A DNA stretch of 64,000 bases from an uncultured Vampirovibrio sp. Lineage in GTDB: Bacteria; Cyanobacteriota; Vampirovibrionia; Gastranaerophilales; Gastranaerophilaceae. Below the pieces are notes generated by a model, which saw only the letters and a program-made list of their open reading frames with translations, ran no database searches and was not told the origin of the DNA. The translations under genes and the position numbers were made by a program. Positions 52,377 to 61,241 of this stretch are shown here, one piece after another (the stretch's first letter is position 1; every line of letters begins with the position of its first letter). The stretch lies in assembly GCA_910583875.1 (NCBI GenBank), contig CAJTXT010000007.1:1-64000 (forward strand), given 5' to 3'.

Positions 52377-52456
52377 GGTAAGATGCTGTGGAAAACCAGA
52401 TATTTTTCTCGAAATCAAAGATTTCGGAAAAAGTAGTCAAACAAGTTCAGCATGAC
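52377..52456. repeat. Long-form dispersed hairpin, complete
   Basis: Outer arms GGTAAGATGCTG and CAGCATGACA frame a 60-nt insert with GGAAAACCAGA, a nested stem CGAAATC-AAA-GATTTCG (52410-52426), and AAAAAGTAGTCAAACAAG. Apart from the insert it equals the short ATGCTGAA hairpin. Confidence 0.75.
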
Positions 52457-52486
52457 AGTTGAAGTTTATAATTACTTGAAATTATT

Positions 52487-53716
52487 TTATTTGTTTAAAT
52501 TCTCAATTATAGCTTTGATATTAGGGTTTGTGATTTTATTTATAATCTCATCTAAATTAATATCATTTAACGCATTAAATTGTTTTAAAGTATTTAAAAC
52601 TTCACAAATTATAATTTCATTATTAGATTTTAAAAGTTCTTTTAAATGAGGAATGGATTCTGCCAGATTAAATTCTACAAGTAACGGCAACACAGATAAA
52701 ATTCTATCATCGGTTGAGTATAATTCTGATAAAACATATTCTTTTTGTTTTTCCCAAAAATCATTAGGTTGATTTTTTAATAATTCTGCAACTGCAAAAA
52801 TTTCATTCTTGGTGTTTTTATCTTCGTCAAAAATATATTCTTGGTTTTCGCAAAACATATTGAATTTTGTTAAAGCATTTAATATAATTTCTGCGATTTT
52901 ACCAGAATATTCATTTTGGGATTTATTAATATTTATAAGATATTCAAAAACTTCATATAGTTCAAATTGAAAAATATCAGCTAAAGGAAGAATTTCTCCA
53001 AAACCTGATAAAATATTATCAATTACAATTAGTGTTTCTGCTTTGTATTCAGAATTTAATAATACAAGCAAGCTTTCCATATATGGAATTTGTCCTGCAA
53101 TATTTTCGGGCATTTTAGATTTTTTCATTGCCTCAAAAATCTCTTTAAACGGGTAATTTTTACCATAAGCGGTGAAAAACTTAACAGCTTTTAATTGCTC
53201 AAAATCGTCTTCTAAAACAAGATTTTCTAATGCTATATCAAAAGAAATATCATCTCTCATTTGCCCAAGGGTTTCTGCTGCGTTATAACTTAAATATTCA
53301 TCATCACAAAAAGCATATTTATTAAGAGGTTCAAGTGCTACAGTATCAGGAATATAATAAAAATATTTTGCAGCGTATGTTTTTTGTGCATCTGTACCTT
53401 TTTCAAGCAGTTTAAAAATTTCATCTGTAACATCTTCATTTGCATGTTTTGCTAAAATACTTGCAAAAAGATCATCATAATATACAGAATATAAATCAAA
53501 AAACTTTATTATATTCATAAAGTTATTTTTTGATACGGCTTTTTCTATTCTTTTACAAACATTATTTCTTACAAAATCAAAAAGATAATCTGATTTTTCA
53601 ACAAGCATTTTAAATAATTGAAGGTCTGCTTGATTTACAAGATAATCAGCAGCTTCTTGTGCTTTTTTTTCATCTTTGCCTGTTAGATTTTTTAAATATA
53701 AATCAAGATTTTCCAT
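52487..53716 (-). CDS. HEAT-repeat protein (409 aa)
   Basis: An all-helical protein built of about ten degenerate HEAT-like repeats, for example ANEDVTDEIFKLLEKGTDAQ, AAETLGQMRDDISFDIALEN, VLPLLVEFNLAESIPHLKEL and EVLNTLKQFNALNDINLDEI. Such scaffolds bind proteins or nucleic acids; PBS-lyase-type HEAT proteins are common in the cyanobacterial lineage. There is no signal peptide or membrane helix, so it is cytosolic. It lies downstream of the SLH gene but behind a strong terminator, so it is probably transcribed separately. The partner is unknown. Confidence 0.8.
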   Translation of the reverse strand: MENLDLYLKNLTGKDEKKAQEAADYLVNQADLQLFKMLVEKSDYLFDFVRNNVCKRIEKAVSKNNFMNIIKFFDLYSVYYDDLFASILAKHANEDVTDEIFKLLEKGTDAQKTYAAKYFYYIPDTVALEPLNKYAFCDDEYLSYNAAETLGQMRDDISFDIALENLVLEDDFEQLKAVKFFTAYGKNYPFKEIFEAMKKSKMPENIAGQIPYMESLLVLLNSEYKAETLIVIDNILSGFGEILPLADIFQFELYEVFEYLININKSQNEYSGKIAEIILNALTKFNMFCENQEYIFDEDKNTKNEIFAVAELLKNQPNDFWEKQKEYVLSELYSTDDRILSVLPLLVEFNLAESIPHLKELLKSNNEIIICEVLNTLKQFNALNDINLDEIINKITNPNIKAIIENLNK

Positions 53717-53757
53717 AAATTTATTATAAATTGAATAATGCGCTTTTACAAGCTAAT

Positions 53758-53790
53758 AAAAAACCCTTGAATTATCTTCAAGGGTTTTTT
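53758..53790. terminator. Terminator of the SLH gene
   Basis: AAAAAACCCTTGAA, a 5-nt loop and TTCAAGGGTTTTTT, 20 bp after the SLH gene stop on the minus strand. Confidence 0.85.
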
Positions 53791-53809
53791 ATTTCATTAT
53801 ACTGGTTTT

Positions 53810-55186
53810 TTATTCTTCAATATATTCTCTTGTAATTGTTTTAGTTTGTTGAACGTAGTCATTATATAAGCTGCAATCAACTTTTAATTCAACTAAAACA
53901 TCTTCGTTAGCTCTAGCTTTGAAATTAACCCCTGGAGTTAAGAAACCGGTTGCTAAACCAACACCAGCACCAACCGGGAAACCAATTGCCATACCATCAC
54001 CAGAACGGTCATTAGCTTCACCAACAGGAAGACCAACTGCTACGCCGCCAATAGCTGCACCAGCTACAGTATATTCTAATGGTTTTAACCATTTGTTTTC
54101 AGATAAAACACCTTCATTATTATTTAATACTCTTGCAATAAATGGATATTCATGTCCATTTGGGAATACCATTTTTTCAAAATGTAAATAAACTTCAGCG
54201 TTTTTATTAATCCATCTTTTATCTCTTAATTCTGCAACAGTTGCATATAATTTTGTATTTGCAGGAATTAATAATGTACCTTCTTTTGTAACAATATCTT
54301 TTTTGAAGTAGAAAGGAATTACATCGCCAACTTTATGTTTTGTAGAATTGAAAGATTCTAAGAAAGAAACTCTAAATACATTTTTAGCTAAAATAATTCT
54401 TCTTAAGTTTGTAATGTTAACTCTGTCTACTGCAGATTTACCATAGTTATCTAAGTGCTCAACAGATAATATATATTCTTGAGGTTCTTGTGGTTCTTGT
54501 GCAACATCAGCATTATTATCATCCCCTGCATTTGCATCAGCTTTATAGTTAGGGTCAACTAAATCCATAGCTCTCATTAATCTAGCAAGTAAAACGGCAG
54601 CTTCTGCTCTATTTAATTCTCTATTAGGATTTAATTCTGTTTCCAAAGGATAGTTGATGTACAAGCCATATTTAATAGCTTTAGAAAATGGGAAAATGCC
54701 CCATTCAGGAATTTCTTTTGAATCTGCAAATTGATTTAAAATTGCTGTATCAATATCAGTATCAACTGTGATATGGCTCATAATAGAAGCTGTTTCAAGC
54801 TTTGTAATAAATCTTTGTGGTTTAAATTCACCATCTGTATAACCATAAATTAAACCGAATTGTTCAGCTCTTGCGATTGATGGGTAACCAAAAGTTTCTT
54901 GTGTTACATCTGAATAATTTGGAACAACATTAATAGGTGCTTGTGCAAGACCTAATGCTCTTAATAACCATTCAGTCCAATCAACCCTTGTTACACGTTC
55001 CATTGGTTTATAAGTATTGTCACCATAAATTGGTACAATATTTTTTGTAACTACGTCTTCAATTTCTTCTGCTGCCCAGTAATCATCAGGAATATCAGTG
55101 TAATCCTTAGCAAATGCAGTAGAAATACCTGTTAACAACAATGTCATACTTAAAAAGACAGTTGCTAAATTCTTTCTAAAATTCAT
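53810..55186 (-). CDS. SLH-domain envelope protein with glycine-zipper tail (458 aa)
   Basis: The signal peptide is MNFRKNLATVFLSMTLLLTG up to AFA-KD. Three SLH repeats cover about 25-210: YTDIPDDYWAAEEIEDV, FGLIYGYTDGEFKPQRFITK, and a third ending NRELNRAEAAVLLARL. SLH domains bind pyruvylated cell-wall polymers; in Cyanobacteria-type envelopes they tie the outer membrane to peptidoglycan. The C-terminal part has a Gly-rich zipper (YTVAGAAIGGVAVGLPVGEA and AIGFPVGAGVGLATGF) that could insert in a membrane. The start at 55186 has GAGG five bases upstream. It is a paralogue of the protein at 58491. Confidence 0.88.
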   Translation of the reverse strand: MNFRKNLATVFLSMTLLLTGISTAFAKDYTDIPDDYWAAEEIEDVVTKNIVPIYGDNTYKPMERVTRVDWTEWLLRALGLAQAPINVVPNYSDVTQETFGYPSIARAEQFGLIYGYTDGEFKPQRFITKLETASIMSHITVDTDIDTAILNQFADSKEIPEWGIFPFSKAIKYGLYINYPLETELNPNRELNRAEAAVLLARLMRAMDLVDPNYKADANAGDDNNADVAQEPQEPQEYILSVEHLDNYGKSAVDRVNITNLRRIILAKNVFRVSFLESFNSTKHKVGDVIPFYFKKDIVTKEGTLLIPANTKLYATVAELRDKRWINKNAEVYLHFEKMVFPNGHEYPFIARVLNNNEGVLSENKWLKPLEYTVAGAAIGGVAVGLPVGEANDRSGDGMAIGFPVGAGVGLATGFLTPGVNFKARANEDVLVELKVDCSLYNDYVQQTKTITREYIEE

Positions 55187-55412
55187 TTTTACCTCACTTA
55201 AACTATTTATTATAAATATACTTATTCCATAATATATACCCAAATTATAAGTTAAAATGTTTTTTTAGGCAATAAAACTACGTATAATAGTGTAGAAACA
55301 TTAAAAAAATTGTATAATATTATAAAGTTCTTTTAATATATTAAGGTGCAAATGTTAAAAACCTTTTTTTAAGGGAACATAACTAATTATAAAGAGAAGG
55401 GTTTATTTAATT

Positions 55413-57260
55413 ATGAAAGAAAATTTGAAAAATTATTTGTGTTCAACATTAGTTATGTGTTGTTTTTGTTCTTGTTCCGTTTTTGCACAAGATGATGCTC
55501 AATATACTGATAAAAAATTGCAAAAATGTGTTTCTCAATTAAAAATGGAAGGGCTTTCAGATCATTATTTAGTACAAATTGAACAATTAACATATCAGCA
55601 AGCCCAAAATAGACAATTTGATAAAGCATTAAATACAGCACAATACTTGATAAATGCGAGTAAAAAATATTATGGTGCCAATCATCCGCGTACAGGTTTT
55701 GCCTATATAGCCAGAGCTAGAATTTATCAATATATGGCACTTTTCAATAAATCAATTCAAGATTTAGATATTGCTAATTCAATTTATGAAAAAAATCCTA
55801 ATGATTTTGATTTGGCAAACAATGTAATGTTAACATATGCAATGCAATATAACTATGTGCAACAATATTCTAAATCAATTTCATACTTGCAAAAAACGCT
55901 TTCAAAAGAATACCAATATAATGGTATGTCCTATGTGTATAATGATCTTGCAAATGCTTATACTCAATCAAAAGAGATGAAAAAAGCATTAGAATATTAT
56001 GACAAACAATATAAAGATTTGGTTTCTAATAATTTAGCTGTAAGTCAAAATATGTTTTATTATTACTTATCGATAGCAGGATTGTACCAAAATATAGGTT
56101 TATATCCTGATGCAGCAAAAAATTTAGAGAAAGCTGAAAATTTATTAGCACAGTTGGATGATTCTAATAAAAGTCTATTGATATCTTTAAATAAAGCTAA
56201 AATTATGTATCTTAATGAGGTAAGATATTTTGACGAATCAATAGCTTTGCTTTCTGAAACTGAAGCATTGGTAGAAAAATATGGCAGTACACATGATAAA
56301 GAACATATAAAAACTTATTATATTGATTTGTACAAGGATAAAAAAGAATATTCTAAAACATATAAGTATTTTAATGATATTGAAAAATTATATAGTAACT
56401 TGCCGCAAGATTCGCTTGCAACTTTATTCCCTATTTTAGAGAAAAAAATTGAAATGTATAAAGATATGCAAGAGTTTAATAAATCATGTGAGGCTCTTTG
56501 TAATGCACTTAGAAAATTAGAAATGCAAAAAGAAAATACACCTTCATTATATGCATATTTCTTATTGAAAAAATTTGATTTAAATAAAGATGAAAATAAA
56601 TTAGATGAAGCAAAAATTGCTTTAGATACAGCATTTGAATATTATAAGAAATCGGTTCCTGAAAATTCTTATGAGTATTTTGAGGTGTATAAACGATACG
56701 GTCAATTAAATGCTCATAAAGGCAACAGTATAGAAGCATTAAAGTATTATAATAAGGCAAAAAATATTAATATTGCATTATTAGGCGAAGTTAATCGTGA
56801 TCTGGCAGATATATATGCTGATATTGCAAATAATGTTGATAATGAAAAAGATGCAATTGCATATATAAATAAATCTATAGACATAAGAAAAGCTTGCTAT
56901 GGTGAAAAACACCAAAAAGTATATAGTAAGTTAATAAACAAGTATCATTTATACAATAAATTTGAAAAGCATGATGAAGCCGCAAAATTGCTGGAACAAA
57001 TAAATAATGATGTAAATTCAAAACAAATCAAAGGTGATACTGGTTCTTCCATTGATTATCAATTAAATCTTATAAATGCGTACAATGCATTATCTAATAA
57101 TGATACTGCTAAAGCTGAACTATATGCAAATAATGCATTGAAATATGCATTAACGAAAAAAAATAAAAAACAAATATATGAGATAAAATATCATATATAT
57201 TCTAATACCGGAAATAAATTAAAAGCAGAAAAATATAAGAAATTAGCAGATATTGCATAG
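55413..57260 (+). CDS. Secreted TPR-repeat protein (615 aa)
   Basis: An N-terminal signal peptide (YLCSTLVMCCFCSCSVFA, cleavage before QDD) is followed by about twelve TPR-like helix pairs along the whole chain. Examples are ALNTAQYLINASKKYYGANH, KALEYYDKQYKDL, EALKYYNKAKNINIALLGEV and DAIAYINKSIDIRKACYGEK, the last of the kinesin-light-chain TPR type. It is probably a periplasmic scaffold. No enzyme domain is seen. The 170-bp gap to the divergent SLH gene is a shared promoter region. It has its own terminator. Confidence 0.82.
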   Translation: MKENLKNYLCSTLVMCCFCSCSVFAQDDAQYTDKKLQKCVSQLKMEGLSDHYLVQIEQLTYQQAQNRQFDKALNTAQYLINASKKYYGANHPRTGFAYIARARIYQYMALFNKSIQDLDIANSIYEKNPNDFDLANNVMLTYAMQYNYVQQYSKSISYLQKTLSKEYQYNGMSYVYNDLANAYTQSKEMKKALEYYDKQYKDLVSNNLAVSQNMFYYYLSIAGLYQNIGLYPDAAKNLEKAENLLAQLDDSNKSLLISLNKAKIMYLNEVRYFDESIALLSETEALVEKYGSTHDKEHIKTYYIDLYKDKKEYSKTYKYFNDIEKLYSNLPQDSLATLFPILEKKIEMYKDMQEFNKSCEALCNALRKLEMQKENTPSLYAYFLLKKFDLNKDENKLDEAKIALDTAFEYYKKSVPENSYEYFEVYKRYGQLNAHKGNSIEALKYYNKAKNINIALLGEVNRDLADIYADIANNVDNEKDAIAYINKSIDIRKACYGEKHQKVYSKLINKYHLYNKFEKHDEAAKLLEQINNDVNSKQIKGDTGSSIDYQLNLINAYNALSNNDTAKAELYANNALKYALTKKNKKQIYEIKYHIYSNTGNKLKAEKYKKLADIA

Positions 57261-57262
57261 TT

Positions 57263-57300
57263 CAATAAAAAAGACTGATTGTTATCAGTCTTTTTTATTG
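57263..57300. terminator. Terminator of the TPR gene
   Basis: CAATAAAAAAGACTGAT, loop TGTT, ATCAGTCTTTTTTATTG: a perfect 17-bp stem, 2 bp after the stop. Confidence 0.85.
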
Positions 57301-57355
57301 ACAAAATATAGAAAATATGAGAATATCTCTTAAACTTTATTACTGAGGTGTATTT

Positions 57356-58057
57356 TTGTTTGAAAAATTAAAAAAAATTATATTTAAAAGTTATTCGCTT
57401 GACGATTTGGGTCAAAAATATTGTACAAACAAAGCAAGTATTAATAATTGTTTAAAAACATATAACTATTTAAATCATTATGAAAAGCTATTTAAAAATA
57501 TGAAAAATCAAAGATTCACACTTGTTGAATTTGGAGTTCATAAGGGCAGCTCTGTTCAAATGTGGAGTGAATATTTTAAAAAAGCGCAAATAATAGGTGT
57601 GGATAAATCGTTAATAAATTTGAAAAATAAAAGAATACAAATAATTCAAAGGAATATTTTAACGGAAACAGAAGAGTTATATAGTGAAATAGAAAAGTAT
57701 TTTGGATCTATAAATATAATTATAGACGATTGTATCCATTCTTGGAAATCGCAAAGAATGCTTTTTGAAAAGTATTTTCCTCTATTGAATTCCAAAGGTA
57801 TTTATATAGTAGAAGATGTAATGTTTGACAAAAAAGGCGCTATTGAAATTGATGATTTTGAAGAAAATTCAGATAAAGAAATTTCCTTTACGGAATATAC
57901 AAAGAAATTGTTGGAATTTTTACGGTATCCATATATATGCAGAGAAGAATGGATGCTGAATGATATCTTTTTAACTACTAAAAAAGCTGATGAAATAATA
58001 TATTCGATTGAAAGTATAATGTATATTCCCGGGGCAATAATAATTACAAAAAGATAA
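57356..58057 (+). CDS. Class I SAM-dependent methyltransferase (sugar O-methyltransferase-like), TTG start
   Basis: A 233-residue protein with the SAM-binding FTLVEFGVHKGSSVQMWSEY strand-loop, IIGVDKS closing the second strand, and INIIIDDCIHSW followed by FEKYFPLLNSKGIYIVEDV. The opening LDDLGQKYCTNKAS and the DD-x-x-H are typical of the metal-dependent macrolide and rhamnosyl O-methyltransferase group. A TTG start is chosen since GAGGTG lies 5 nt before it and no ATG fits. It probably methylates a surface sugar. The AT content matches its neighbours. Confidence 0.78.
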   Translation: MFEKLKKIIFKSYSLDDLGQKYCTNKASINNCLKTYNYLNHYEKLFKNMKNQRFTLVEFGVHKGSSVQMWSEYFKKAQIIGVDKSLINLKNKRIQIIQRNILTETEELYSEIEKYFGSINIIIDDCIHSWKSQRMLFEKYFPLLNSKGIYIVEDVMFDKKGAIEIDDFEENSDKEISFTEYTKKLLEFLRYPYICREEWMLNDIFLTTKKADEIIYSIESIMYIPGAIIITKR

Positions 58058-58090
58058 AAAGAAGACGGAGTTTAAACTCCGTCTTCTTTT
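58057..58090. terminator. Terminator between the methyltransferase gene and tRNA-Leu
   Basis: A perfect 34-bp palindrome, AAAAGAAGACGGAGTTT and its complement, overlapping the methyltransferase stop and ending 3 bp from the tRNA-Leu CCA end. It serves both convergent transcripts. Confidence 0.85.
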
Positions 58091-58093
58091 AAA

Positions 58094-58177
58094 TGGTGGG
58101 CGTGAAGAGACTCGAACTCCCATGCCGAAGGCGCTTGATCCTAAGTCAAGTGCGTCTACCAATTTCGCCACACGCCC
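58094..58177 (-). tRNA. tRNA-Leu(TAG)
   Basis: Acceptor GGGCGTG with CACGCCC, anticodon stem CTTGA/TCAAG enclosing CTTAGGA (anticodon TAG), a long variable arm GCGCCTTCGGCAT, T-loop TTCGAGT, discriminator A and an encoded CCA. Confidence 0.95.
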
Positions 58178-58246
58178 ATATTCAATTTTCAATATAACTA
58201 ATTTAACACATTAAAAAATAAAGTCAATTAATTATTCTGCAAAAAA

Positions 58247-58319
<73 letters not shown>

Positions 58320-58418
58320 ATAAGTCAATAATACCGTATCATATAGATAATTGCATGTCAATTAAAATTTTAGTTGTTTGATCTGTTTAATACCTTTTTA
58401 CAATAATTTTAATTATAT

Positions 58419-58447
58419 TTGCATTATAGTTTTAGTTATTATATAAT
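58419..58447 (+). promoter_or_regulatory. Promoter of the second SLH gene
   Basis: TTGCAT (58419-58424), a 17-nt spacer, consensus TATAAT (58442-58447), 44 bp before the ATG, which has GGAG at 7-nt spacing. Confidence 0.65.
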
Positions 58448-58490
58448 CAACTTGATTAGTTTAGTTTTACTATTAAAAATGGAGAAAAAA

Positions 58491-59747
58491 ATGAAAAAGA
58501 TTTTAGCTATGTTTGCTGTATTTTTCATGATGTGTGCTTTTAATGCTGCGAATGCTGCTGTTTACAGTGATGTTCCTGCAAATTATTGGGCAAATAAAGA
58601 AATTACAGCTGTTGTAAATGATGGTGTACTTCCTCTTAAAGGAAATGCTTTCTTACCAACTAAAGATGTTACAAGATCAGATTTTAACTCTGCATTATTA
58701 AAAACATTAGGTCACAAAACAGCTTCTTTATCTGAAAAAAATCCTTTCTCAGATGTTGTTTCTTCTAGAGCTGATTATGGTGATATTTTATTATCTTCTA
58801 AATTAGGTTTAATTTATGGTTACAACGATGGTACTTTTAAACCTGATAGAATCATGACTAAAGCAGAAGCTGCTTCTGTTATCAGCCATATTACTAAAGA
58901 TTTCAAAGGTAATACAAAATCTTTAAATCAATTCAAAGATAAAAACGCTATCCCAGCTTGGGCTACTCGTCAATATGCTAAAACTATTGACCTAGGCGTT
59001 TATGTTAACTATCCAGATGCTGATGAATTATTACCAAATAAAAACTTAAATAGAGCTGAAGCAGCTGTTTTACTATATAAATTAAAACAACAAATCGGCG
59101 CTGTAAAAGAACAATACGTTAGCAAAGAAACAGTTCTTAGAACTGAACATTTAGATGTAACTAAAAAAGCTGAAGTTGATACAGTTAAAATTACATCAAC
59201 TAGAAAAATTGTAGAAGCTAAAAATATAATTAAAGGTTATTTCTATACTTATTTTACTTCTAAAGATGTTCAAGTTGGTGATACAGTTACTTTCACAGCT
59301 AAAAATGATATCTATACTGAAGAAGGTACTTTAGTAATTCCAGCAAAAACAACAATGAAGGCTAAAGTTGCTTCTGTTGAACCTAAAAAATGGTGGAATA
59401 AAAATGATAAAGTTACTGTAGAATTTGAATCAATGACTTTACCTTGTGGTGTTTGCGTTCCATTTAAAGCAGAAGTTATCAATAATAATGGTGTTTTAAC
59501 AGAAAATAGATGGGCTAAACCTGTTGGCTATACAGTTGCTGGTGCTGCTGTTGGTGCTGGTGCTGGTGTTGGCGTTGCAGGCTTTACTGGTCACCACCAC
59601 TATGGTAACGGTGTTGCTATAGGTACTCCTGTTGGTGCTGGTCTTGGCTTATTAACCGGTTTAACTACTCCAGGTAGAACATATAAAGCTAACGATGGCG
59701 ACTTTGTTTGGTTAGAATTAACTCAAGATTTATCAATTCCTAACTAA
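58491..59747 (+). CDS. SLH-domain envelope protein with glycine-zipper tail (418 aa)
   Basis: Signal peptide MKKILAMFAVFFMMCAFNAA to NAA-AV. SLH repeats: YSDVPANYWANKEITAV, LGLIYGYNDGTFKPDRIMTK and a third ending NKNLNRAEAAVLLYKL. The C-terminal half aligns by eye with the protein at 53810: VGDTVTFTAKNDIYTEEGTL, FKAEVINNNGVLTENRWAKP and a Gly zipper (YTVAGAAVGAGAGVGVAGF) with an inserted GHHHYGNG. It is a close paralogue with the same overall design. Codons are smoother and A-ending, and with a consensus promoter this suggests high expression. Likely role: linking outer membrane and wall. Confidence 0.88.
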   Translation: MKKILAMFAVFFMMCAFNAANAAVYSDVPANYWANKEITAVVNDGVLPLKGNAFLPTKDVTRSDFNSALLKTLGHKTASLSEKNPFSDVVSSRADYGDILLSSKLGLIYGYNDGTFKPDRIMTKAEAASVISHITKDFKGNTKSLNQFKDKNAIPAWATRQYAKTIDLGVYVNYPDADELLPNKNLNRAEAAVLLYKLKQQIGAVKEQYVSKETVLRTEHLDVTKKAEVDTVKITSTRKIVEAKNIIKGYFYTYFTSKDVQVGDTVTFTAKNDIYTEEGTLVIPAKTTMKAKVASVEPKKWWNKNDKVTVEFESMTLPCGVCVPFKAEVINNNGVLTENRWAKPVGYTVAGAAVGAGAGVGVAGFTGHHHYGNGVAIGTPVGAGLGLLTGLTTPGRTYKANDGDFVWLELTQDLSIPN

Positions 59748-59765
59748 TCAATATTTATGAAAAAG

Positions 59766-59797
59766 AAAAAACCTCTTGAATTTTCAAGAGGTTTTTT
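59766..59797. terminator. Terminator of the second SLH gene
   Basis: AAAAAACCTCTTGAA, short T loop, TTCAAGAGGTTTTTT, 18 bp after the stop. Confidence 0.85.
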
Positions 59798-59873
59798 CAT
59801 GCACTTGAAATATAAATTTGTTCCTGTTAGTATTTAACTATAAATAAATTAAGTTTAAAGGTGGTGAAAATAA

Positions 59874-60047
59874 ATGCCAGAAATTAGAGTTGGTGATAAC
59901 GAAAGTATTGAAAGCGCTCTAAAAAGATTTAAGAAAAAAATCCAAAAAGCAGGTATACTTTCTGAAATCAAACGTCGTGAACGTTATGAAAAACCAAGTA
60001 TAAAGAAAAAACGTAAATCTGAAGCAGCTCGCAAAAGACGCGTTTAA
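59874..60047 (+). CDS. rpsU: Small ribosomal subunit protein bS21
   Basis: A 57-residue basic protein: MPEIRVGDNESIESALKRFK, then KKIQKAGILSEIKRRERYEK and a Lys/Arg tail ending RRV. This is bS21, which helps 30S initiation near the Shine-Dalgarno helix. The ribosome site AGGTGGTGA lies 5 nt upstream. Its length is normal for cyanobacterial-type bS21. A terminator follows directly, so it is probably a one-gene transcript. Confidence 0.95.
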   Translation: MPEIRVGDNESIESALKRFKKKIQKAGILSEIKRRERYEKPSIKKKRKSEAARKRRV

Positions 60048-60057
60048 TATAGATTAT

Positions 60058-60091
60058 AAAAAAGAGAACCACAATTGTGGTTCTCTTTTTT
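60058..60091. terminator. Bidirectional terminator after rpsU
   Basis: AAAAAAGAGAACCACAA and its exact complement TTGTGGTTCTCTTTTTT form a perfect 34-bp palindrome between convergent rpsU and the 351-aa gene. Confidence 0.88.
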
Positions 60092-60096
60092 ATTTC

Positions 60097-61152
60097 TTAT
60101 TTTTCTTTTTTAAATATGCCAAACAATTTTAATAATCCTTTGACTTTCCCCATAATTCCTGTTTTCTGTGTTGGTCCGGGCAAAGCTAACGGTTCAGATT
60201 TTACCGAAATTTGATTATGTGATTTTGGTGAATTAATTACTGCTAAAGATTTTGGCTGATTAATTGCTAATGCTGTAGGATTTTTGTCTATTACTGCTAA
60301 TTCTGTTCCATTGTTTTTCGCAATCGCTAGTGTTGTACCATTTGAGTCTGCTGGTGTAATTTCACAAAAATCAACATCAATTATGTCAAGTTTTCTACTA
60401 GAATTACCTTTAGGTAAACCATTTTTCTCAAGAATAGCAAGTTCTTCAGGTGAAACAATTTCTGCTTCGACTCTTGGTATGACTGCAGGTTTATTCGATG
60501 CAGCACCTTTTATACTATTCATTGCAGTTGATAACTTAGATGATACACCAGAAACACTTTTTGAAATATTTTTAGGTGCACTTTTTATACAGTTTTTTAT
60601 TGCAGCAAAGGTAGACATTTCTTTTGCTCCTTGTACTCCAGCTGTTTTTAAGGCAGATTTAGCGCCAGCAGCAGAAACACCTACAGTAAATGTTCCTGAC
60701 CCCATATCTTGCCAAGCGTTTGCTGCTTGTTCATCTGTTGTGGCTTTAGCTTGTTTGTATATTCCTTTTCCAATTTGAATACCACCTCCAAGAAGTCCTG
60801 CTGCTACCATTACTGGTGCTGCCGCTCCTCCTGTCGCGGCAATTAACGCTGCACCACCAATTATGGATGCTGCCGTTAATGCTATATTCTTTGGTGAAGA
60901 AAACATTGTTTTAACAGGTTTTATTATACCTTTTCCAAAATTCTTCATTTTTTCTTTAAAAGAAATTTTTCCATCATCTTTGCCATCTTTGCAATATTTT
61001 GATGTTTTTTCTAATTTATCATTTGTTATTTGTCTTGATAGTGCAGAATTAGAATAATATGGTTTTTTATATTTTGTAGATTTGACACCCCAAGACTCTA
61101 GAATTTGCCCTGTGAAATCACATAAATTTGTATCTACATAATTTGGTATCAT
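60097..61152 (-). CDS. Protein with central hydrophobic Gly/Ala segment (351 aa)
   Basis: Unrecognised. Residues 1-65 are polar with two Cys (TNLCDFTG, SKYCKDGKDD); DGKDDGKISFKE resembles a single EF-hand-like acidic loop or a dockerin-like loop. A long hydrophobic Gly/Ala region (about 88-127: IALTAASIIGGAALIAATGG, APVMVAAGLLGGGIQIG) could form a hairpin in a membrane. The rest is low-complexity Ala/Lys/Ser, then a repeated TxLAI/LAV pattern (TTLAIAKNNG, TELAVIDKN, TALAINQPK, KSLAVINSP) at about 272-310. No signal peptide. It is probably lineage-specific. Confidence 0.65.
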   Translation of the reverse strand: MIPNYVDTNLCDFTGQILESWGVKSTKYKKPYYSNSALSRQITNDKLEKTSKYCKDGKDDGKISFKEKMKNFGKGIIKPVKTMFSSPKNIALTAASIIGGAALIAATGGAAAPVMVAAGLLGGGIQIGKGIYKQAKATTDEQAANAWQDMGSGTFTVGVSAAGAKSALKTAGVQGAKEMSTFAAIKNCIKSAPKNISKSVSGVSSKLSTAMNSIKGAASNKPAVIPRVEAEIVSPEELAILEKNGLPKGNSSRKLDIIDVDFCEITPADSNGTTLAIAKNNGTELAVIDKNPTALAINQPKSLAVINSPKSHNQISVKSEPLALPGPTQKTGIMGKVKGLLKLFGIFKKEK

Positions 61153-61241
61153 AAATCCTCGATAAATTTTGCCTATATTTATATAAAAAATTTTTATATA
61201 GGAAATTGCTCATTTGTAAATTAAATGTAAATCTATGTAAT

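Noticed and set aside
57971..58192. Open frame on the minus strand over tRNA-Leu
   Set aside because: It covers the tRNA gene and the methyltransferase 3' end in antisense; spurious.
60284..60778. 164-codon plus-strand frame inside the 351-aa gene
   Set aside because: It is antisense to a gene with a better start and composition. Its amino-acid makeup is that of the complement of a Lys/Ala-rich protein.
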